DNA from: Gammaproteobacteria bacterium
GTDB lineage: Bacteria; Pseudomonadota; Gammaproteobacteria; Steroidobacterales; Steroidobacteraceae
Assembly: GCA_003162555.1 (NCBI GenBank)
Contig: PMNQ01000207.1
Coordinates: 1-8,971 of the forward strand
DNA: 8,971 nt
Direction: 5' to 3'
Position numbers and translations under genes: made by a program
The notes under the pieces: model-generated
The model's database searches: none
What the model saw: the letters and a program-made list of their open reading frames with translations, nothing else
What the model was told of the DNA's origin: nothing
Shown here: positions 5,436 through 8,971 of the stretch, one piece after another
How the letters are laid out: each line of letters begins with the position of its first letter
Numbering within the stretch: position 1 is the stretch's first letter

Positions 5436-6452
5436 TCAGTCGAACTCTGGGCGTATAGGCCGCAGCATCAGGCCCTGCACCACCTGGTCGGCGCTCATGC
5501 CGTCGTACAGCACGGCGTACAGGCCTTCGCAGATCGGCATCGTGACGCGTTCGCGCTCGGCGACCGCGCGCAGTGCACGCGTGGCCTTGTAACCCTCGAC
5601 CACCTGGCCGATCTCGGCGAGCGCGGCCTTAGGGCTAAGGCCCTTGGCCAGCAGCAGTCCGAAGCGCCGGTTGCGCGACTGATCGTCGGTGCAGGTGAGC
5701 ACCAGGTCGCCGAGTCCGGCGAGCCCCATGAAAGTCTCGCGCTGCGCGCCGAGCGCAACGCCGAGCCGCGTCATCTCGACCAGGCCGCGCGTGATCAACG
5801 CGATGCGCGAGTTGGCGCCGAAGCCGAGGCCGTCGGAAAGTCCGGCGCCGATCGCGAGCACGTTCTTGACCGCGCCGCCGACCTCGACGCCGACGATGTC
5901 GGTGGACGTGTAGGCGCGAAACACCGGGGTGGAAAAATCATGCGCCAGCTGCGCGGCGTAGTCAGGATCGCGCGAGGCGATAGTCATCGCGGTGGGCAGG
6001 CCCGCGCCCACTTCGCGCGCGAAAGTGGGACCTGAGAGCACCGCCGTGAGCCGGCCCGTGCCCAGCACTTCGCGCGCCACCTCAGCCGGCAGGCGGCCAG
6101 TGCTGATCTCGAACCCCTTGGTCGCCCAGCACAGGCGCTGGCCGGCGGTGAGCTGGTCGCGGATCGAGGTCAGCAGTTCGCGAAACGCGTGGCTCGGCAC
6201 GGCGATCAACACGTCGTCGGCGCCGCTGAGCGCGCTGCCCAGGTCGTGCGCGATCTCGAGACCGTCGGGAAAGGCCGCATCGGGCAGGTAGCGCGGATTG
6301 CGCCGCGCCGCCGCCATCGCCGCGCACAACTGCGGCGAGCGGCCCCACAGCCGCACCGCGTTGCCGGCGCGCGCGCACTGGATCGCGAGCGCCGTGCCCC
6401 ACGAGCCGGCGCCCAGCACGGCGATCTGCGAGGGCGGGGCGAGCGCGGTCAT
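5436..6452 (-). CDS. gpsA: Glycerol-3-phosphate dehydrogenase [NAD(P)+]
   Basis: Cytoplasmic enzyme reducing dihydroxyacetone phosphate to sn-glycerol 3-phosphate, the backbone for phospholipid synthesis. It is 338 residues, a normal family length. Features: Rossmann nucleotide-binding loop GAGSWGTA at 14-21; VPSHAFR at 85-91; ATKGFE at 110-115 with Lys112; GPTFA at 141-145; the catalytic segment GGAVKNVLAIGAGLSDGLGFG at 192-212 with Lys196; substrate-binding NSRIALITRG at 214-223; and GLGDLVLTCTDDQSRN at 246-261. The ATG at 6452 begins 9 bases after the secB stop, so gpsA is the last gene of the yibN-grxC-secB-gpsA operon; no strong Shine-Dalgarno is visible. The gene is complete with no missing key residue. 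Confidence 0.97.
   Translation of the reverse strand: MTALAPPSQIAVLGAGSWGTALAIQCARAGNAVRLWGRSPQLCAAMAAARRNPRYLPDAAFPDGLEIAHDLGSALSGADDVLIAVPSHAFRELLTSIRDQLTAGQRLCWATKGFEISTGRLPAEVAREVLGTGRLTAVLSGPTFAREVGAGLPTAMTIASRDPDYAAQLAHDFSTPVFRAYTSTDIVGVEVGGAVKNVLAIGAGLSDGLGFGANSRIALITRGLVEMTRLGVALGAQRETFMGLAGLGDLVLTCTDDQSRNRRFGLLLAKGLSPKAALAEIGQVVEGYKATRALRAVAERERVTMPICEGLYAVLYDGMSADQVVQGLMLRPIRPEFD
5625..5642. repeat. Near-perfect inverted repeat inside gpsA
   Basis: GGCCTTAG and CTAAGGCC flank a central GG within the gpsA codons for GLSPKA. It is an 18-bp palindrome-like site. No function is apparent and the match may be chance, although the arms are not simply GC-rich. Confidence 0.5.
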
Positions 6453-6461
6453 CGGCGCGCT

Positions 6462-6938
6462 CTAGTTGGTGGTGGCGCTGGCCGGTTCGGGATTGTTGGC
6501 GGCAAACAGCGCTTCGAAATTCACCGGCGGCAGCAGCAGCTGCGGGAAACCGCCCTGGCTGACGAGATTCGAAACCACCGAGCGCACGTACGGAAACAGC
6601 ACGCCCGGGCAGACGATGCCGGCGGCGCGACGGTAGTCGCCATCGCTCAGGTTCTGCATCACAAATGCGCCGGCCTGCTTCACTTCGACCAGGAACACGG
6701 TCTGCTCGCCCAGCTTCGCCGACACTGTCACCGTGAGCACCACTTCGCGCAGGTCGCCTTCGATCACGTTGACGGCGGTGTTCAGGTCGAGCCCGATGGC
6801 CGGATTCCAGTCGGGGGTCACGCGCGGACCCAGCGGCGCTTCAAAAGAGCAGTCCTTCAGGTACACGGCCTGCAAGGAGAGCTGTGCGCCGGTGCCGGCT
6901 GCCGCGCCAGTGGCGGGCGGTGGTGTCTCGATACTCAT
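6462..6938 (-). CDS. secB: Protein-export chaperone SecB
   Basis: Homotetrameric cytoplasmic chaperone that keeps preproteins unfolded and delivers them to SecA. It is 158 residues, the family's usual size. Conserved segments in order: YLKDCSFEAP at 26-35, an acidic/hydrophobic strand GLDLNTAV at 49-56, EVVLTVTVSAKLGEQTVFLVEV at 65-86, the CPGVLFPYVRSVVSNLVSQGGFPQL stretch at about 109-133, and LPPVNFEALF near 136-145, which line the peptide-binding groove and the tetramer interface. The first 18 residues are Ala/Pro/Thr/Gly-rich and variable, as is common in the family. The ATG at 6938 has GAGGAA (6947-6952) 8 bases upstream. It lies between grxC (28-base gap) and gpsA (9-base gap). SecB is a proteobacterial hallmark, which supports the taxonomic reading. 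Confidence 0.97.
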   Translation of the reverse strand: MSIETPPPATGAAAGTGAQLSLQAVYLKDCSFEAPLGPRVTPDWNPAIGLDLNTAVNVIEGDLREVVLTVTVSAKLGEQTVFLVEVKQAGAFVMQNLSDGDYRRAAGIVCPGVLFPYVRSVVSNLVSQGGFPQLLLPPVNFEALFAANNPEPASATTN

Positions 6939-6946
6939 CGCTGATG

Positions 6947-6952
6947 TTCCTC
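6947..6952 (-). promoter_or_regulatory. Shine-Dalgarno of secB
   Basis: GAGGAA on the minus strand, 8 bases before the secB ATG, fixes that start. It is the only clear ribosome binding site in the minus-strand grxC-secB-gpsA run, so secB may be translated more strongly than its neighbours. Confidence 0.75.
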
Positions 6953-6966
6953 AGTTTGTGTTGTTG

Positions 6967-7251
6967 TCAGATAGCCAAATTCTTGTCATCGGTTCCGGCC
7001 AGCAGTGCGTCGAGCTCGCCGGCCTGGTCGAGCTCGGCCAACTCGTCCGAACCGCCGACGTGCCGCGTGCCGATGAAGATCTGCGGCACGGTGCGCCTGC
7101 CACTGCGTTCGATCATCTCGGCGCGCACTTCGGGTTGCCCCTCGACGCTGATCTCGCGGAACCCGGCGCCCTTGCTGCGCAGGAGCTGCCGCGCCCGTTC
7201 GCAATAGCCGCACCAGGTCGTGGTGTACATCTCAATCGTCGGCGCTGCCAT
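6967..7251 (-). CDS. grxC: Glutaredoxin 3
   Basis: Small thiol-disulfide oxidoreductase that uses glutathione to reduce protein disulfides and mixed disulfides in the cytoplasm. It is 94 residues, a single thioredoxin fold. The dithiol active site is WCGYC (13-17; Cys14, Cys17), the cis-proline loop is TVPQIFIG (54-61), and the glutathione-binding GGSDEL follows (66-71). The active site differs from the CPYC of E. coli Grx3 by Gly for Pro, which in thioredoxin-fold proteins tends to shift redox potential; both cysteines remain, so it is still a dithiol type and not a monothiol CGFS iron-sulfur carrier. The ATG at 7251 matches the family start but has no good Shine-Dalgarno. It lies 39 bases after the rhodanese gene and 28 bases before secB, the same order as E. 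coli yibN-grxC-secB. Confidence 0.95.
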   Translation of the reverse strand: MAAPTIEMYTTTWCGYCERARQLLRSKGAGFREISVEGQPEVRAEMIERSGRRTVPQIFIGTRHVGGSDELAELDQAGELDALLAGTDDKNLAI

Positions 7252-7290
7252 GTGTGGCGGTATGCGGGCGCGGTGGCGAAGTGCATCAAG

Positions 7291-7713
7291 CTAATCGCGC
7301 GCAACCGGCAGGTGCTCGGCGCGCCACGCGCGCAGGCCGCCTCGCAGGTTGACCACCTGGCCGAATCCCTGCTGCGCGAGCGCTCGCATTGCGCCGGCCG
7401 CACTCACGCCCTGCTCGCAATACACGATGACCGGTTTGTCCTTGTAACGCTTGAGCGAGTCGGCGCCGTTCGCCAGCTGCGTAGCCGGAACACTGCGCGC
7501 GCCGCGGATGTGGCCGGCGGCATAGTCCTCGGCGCTGCGCACGTCGAGCACAACCGCGCCCTGGTTCATCAGGCGCACCACGTCCTGGGCGCCGATGGCG
7601 CCGACGCCGCGGGCGCGTTCGCGCAATTCGTACATCAGCACGGCGGTCACGGCAGCCACGGCGAACAGCGCCAGGGGCTGGTGGTGGGTGGCATATTCGA
7701 GCAGGCGTTGCAT
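7291..7713 (-). CDS. yibN: Membrane-anchored rhodanese-like protein (YibN family)
   Basis: A 140-residue protein from the ATG at 7713: one N-terminal hydrophobic segment at about 12-29 (PLALFAVAAVTAVLMYEL), then a rhodanese domain at about 38-136. The domain shows VVLDVRSAEDYAAGHIRGA at 54-72 and an active-site loop CEQGVSA at 99-105 with Cys99 in place to carry persulfide sulfur. WRAEHLP near 130-136 is a typical ending. The role of YibN-type proteins is poorly defined; sulfur transfer or redox repair at the inner membrane is an inference from the domain and the glutaredoxin neighbour. An in-frame ATG at 7749 exists, but starting there would place the start codon at the -10 box; the 7713 start has GAGG 4 bases upstream (slightly short spacing) and puts the membrane segment at the usual distance. 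First gene of the yibN-grxC-secB-gpsA operon. Confidence 0.9.
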   Translation of the reverse strand: MQRLLEYATHHQPLALFAVAAVTAVLMYELRERARGVGAIGAQDVVRLMNQGAVVLDVRSAEDYAAGHIRGARSVPATQLANGADSLKRYKDKPVIVYCEQGVSAAGAMRALAQQGFGQVVNLRGGLRAWRAEHLPVARD

Positions 7714-7747
7714 GGGTCCTCGACGCGATCCTTCAACTGGGCCGCGC

Positions 7748-7776
7748 ATTATAGCCCCGCTGCGTTAGACTTTTCG
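7748..7776 (-). promoter_or_regulatory. Candidate promoter of the yibN-grxC-secB-gpsA operon
   Basis: On the minus strand a perfect TATAAT -10 box lies at 7748-7753, followed by a GC-rich discriminator (GCGCGG), predicting a transcription start near 7741 and a leader of about 27 bases before the yibN ATG. At 17-base spacing the -35 position (7771-7776) reads CGAAAA, a poor match, so activity may depend on an activator or on the -10 alone. It sits in the 64-base divergent gap with envC, whose own promoter I cannot identify. Confidence 0.5.
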
Positions 7777-7777
7777 C

Positions 7778-8950
7778 ATGGCACCGGGGCGAGCGCTGTT
7801 TTTCAACGGACTTTGGCCGCTGCTGCTGGCGGCGCTGGCGGTCCTAAGGCCCGTGGGCGCGGTTTCCGCCGACCAGAGCCAGACCCAGGCGCAGCTGCGC
7901 TCGCTGAAGGAACGCATCGAACGGGTCAGCCGCGACGTCAGCCGGGACGCCATCGAACGCGACCGGCTCGCGCGCAACCTGCGCAGCGCCGAGCTGGCCG
8001 TCGCGGCGACGCGTTCGGACCTGGAAACACTGCAGACGCAGGAGACCGCACACAGTGAACAGCGCGCGACCCTCGGCGCCGAGCGCTCGCGCGTCCGTGC
8101 CTCGCTGGCTTCCGAGCGCGCCAGCCTGGCCGCGCAATTGCGCGTCGCCTACCGCATCGGCCCGCATGAGCCGCTGCAGCTGCTGCTGAACCAGCGCGAC
8201 CCGGCCGCGGCGGTGCGCATGTACACCTGGTACGGTTATTTCGGCCGCGCGCGCGCGATGCAGATCGAGGGCATCCAGCAGCAGGTGCAGCGCATCGACA
8301 CGCTTGATGCGGCGCTCGCCGGCGAGGAGCGGGCGCTGTCGCAACTGCATTCCGACCGGGCGCAGCGGCTCACGCAGCTCGAGGCCGGACGCGCGCAGCG
8401 CGCGAGCGCGCTGGACAATCTGCAGGTCGAAGCCCGCTCGCGCGCCGCGAGTCTAGGCCGGCTGCGCGCGCAACAGGCCAGCCTGGAGCGGTTGCTGCGC
8501 GAGCTGGCGCGCGCGGCGCCGTCGCGCCCGCGCGCCGATGACGGCACCGAGTTCGGGCGGCTGCGCGGGCGGCTCGACTGGCCGGTCGCGGGTCGCGTAG
8601 TGGCGAGCTACGGCGACACGCGTGCGAGCGGCGTCGACTGGGATGGCATGGTCGTCGCGACCGCGCACGCAGCGCCGGTGCGCGCGATTGCCGCCGGTCG
8701 CGTGATCTACGCCGACTGGTTGCCCGGCCTGGGGCTGCTTGCGATCGTCGATCATGGCGGCGGGTATCTGAGCCTGTACGGCTACAACGATCAGCTGCGC
8801 AAATCCGCAGGCGAAGCGGTCGCCGCGGGCGATGTCATCGCGGCCGCGGGTGACACGGGCGGACGTCCGGAGCCCGAGCTGTATTTCGAGATCCGCCGCG
8901 GCGGCAAGCCGGTCGACCCGCGGCCCTGGTTCCGGCAGCGTCGGCCCTAG
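7778..8950 (+). CDS. envC: EnvC-type murein hydrolase activator (coiled coil plus degenerate LytM domain)
   Basis: Periplasmic protein that, in E. coli, is recruited by FtsEX to the septum and activates amidases AmiA and AmiB for daughter-cell separation. It is 390 residues: signal peptide at about 1-31 (hydrophobic core 12-22, ending VGAVSA); long coiled coils at about 34-125 and 165-245, rich in Arg/Ala/Glu/Leu; and a LytM (peptidase M23) domain at about 266-384. The domain matches E. coli EnvC in MVVATAHAAPVRAIAAGRVIYADWL, LSLYGY and LYFEIRRGGKPVDPRPW. The zinc ligands of active LytM enzymes are replaced: Trp288 and Val292 for the first His/Asp, Tyr336 for the catalytic His, and Glu367/Tyr369 for the HxH pair. 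It therefore activates amidases and does not cut peptidoglycan itself. The ATG at 7778 lacks a visible Shine-Dalgarno. It is divergent from the yibN operon, as at the E. coli locus. Confidence 0.94.
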   Translation: MAPGRALFFNGLWPLLLAALAVLRPVGAVSADQSQTQAQLRSLKERIERVSRDVSRDAIERDRLARNLRSAELAVAATRSDLETLQTQETAHSEQRATLGAERSRVRASLASERASLAAQLRVAYRIGPHEPLQLLLNQRDPAAAVRMYTWYGYFGRARAMQIEGIQQQVQRIDTLDAALAGEERALSQLHSDRAQRLTQLEAGRAQRASALDNLQVEARSRAASLGRLRAQQASLERLLRELARAAPSRPRADDGTEFGRLRGRLDWPVAGRVVASYGDTRASGVDWDGMVVATAHAAPVRAIAAGRVIYADWLPGLGLLAIVDHGGGYLSLYGYNDQLRKSAGEAVAAGDVIAAAGDTGGRPEPELYFEIRRGGKPVDPRPWFRQRRP

Positions 8951-8971
8951 GAAACCCGGGTCGGGCAGGGC

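Noticed and set aside
6733..8058. A 441-codon open frame antisense to secB, grxC and yibN and running into envC.
   Set aside because: All four genes it overlaps are clearly recognisable families; the long frame simply reflects scarce stop codons at high GC.
7778..8950. EnvC considered as an active M23 peptidase.
   Set aside because: All positions of the zinc ligands and the catalytic His are substituted, which is the known state of EnvC amidase activators and not evidence of a broken gene.
8951..8971. Short palindrome ACCCGGGT just after envC.
   Set aside because: Only 8 bp, with no T-run, and the window ends; it cannot be called a terminator.

Overview
The window is a GC-rich, densely packed piece of bacterial chromosome. 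The gene families and their order point to a gammaproteobacterium: glnA followed by ntrB-ntrC, and a yibN-grxC-secB-gpsA block beside envC and trmL, as around the secB locus of Escherichia coli. Lineage below class level is a guess; the class 1B-type dihydroorotate dehydrogenase is not what the well-studied gammaproteobacteria carry, so a less studied branch is plausible. No rRNA, tRNA, CRISPR array, insertion sequence, phage gene or toxin system is visible, and no gene-free stretch exceeds about 100 bases.

Layout. (1) Bases 1-3531, plus strand, nitrogen control: the 3' end of glnA, a small exported DUF4124 protein, ntrB and ntrC. ntrB and ntrC overlap by ATGA. A strong stem-loop (310-352) separates glnA from the rest. 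(2) Bases 3546-4922, minus strand: a class 1B-type dihydroorotate dehydrogenase (pyrD) and, 6 bases after its stop, a small SHOCT/PspC membrane protein. This pair converges on ntrC with only 14 bases between the stop codons. (3) Bases 4949-5404, plus strand: trmL, tRNA wobble-base 2'-O-methyltransferase, divergent from pyrD. (4) Bases 5436-7713, minus strand: a four-gene operon transcribed yibN-like rhodanese, grxC, secB, gpsA. A perfect TATAAT -10 box lies just upstream of its first gene. (5) Bases 7778-8950, plus strand: envC, divergent from that operon, encoding a degenerate LytM activator of cell-division amidases.

How the genes work together. NtrB senses nitrogen status through PII and phosphorylates NtrC, which drives sigma-54 promoters, classically glnA's; glutamine synthetase retains its adenylylation tyrosine. 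The secB block joins redox upkeep (rhodanese, glutaredoxin), protein export (SecB) and phospholipid precursor supply (GpsA). EnvC acts in daughter-cell separation.

Overall this is core-genome content. I found no convincing new defence, mobile or biosynthetic system. The points most worth a second look are the glnA downstream hairpin, the class 1B PyrD with no visible PyrK partner and its membrane-protein neighbour, the uncharacterised exported protein inside the Ntr cluster, and the rearranged secB neighbourhood, which lacks cysE and has trmL inverted.
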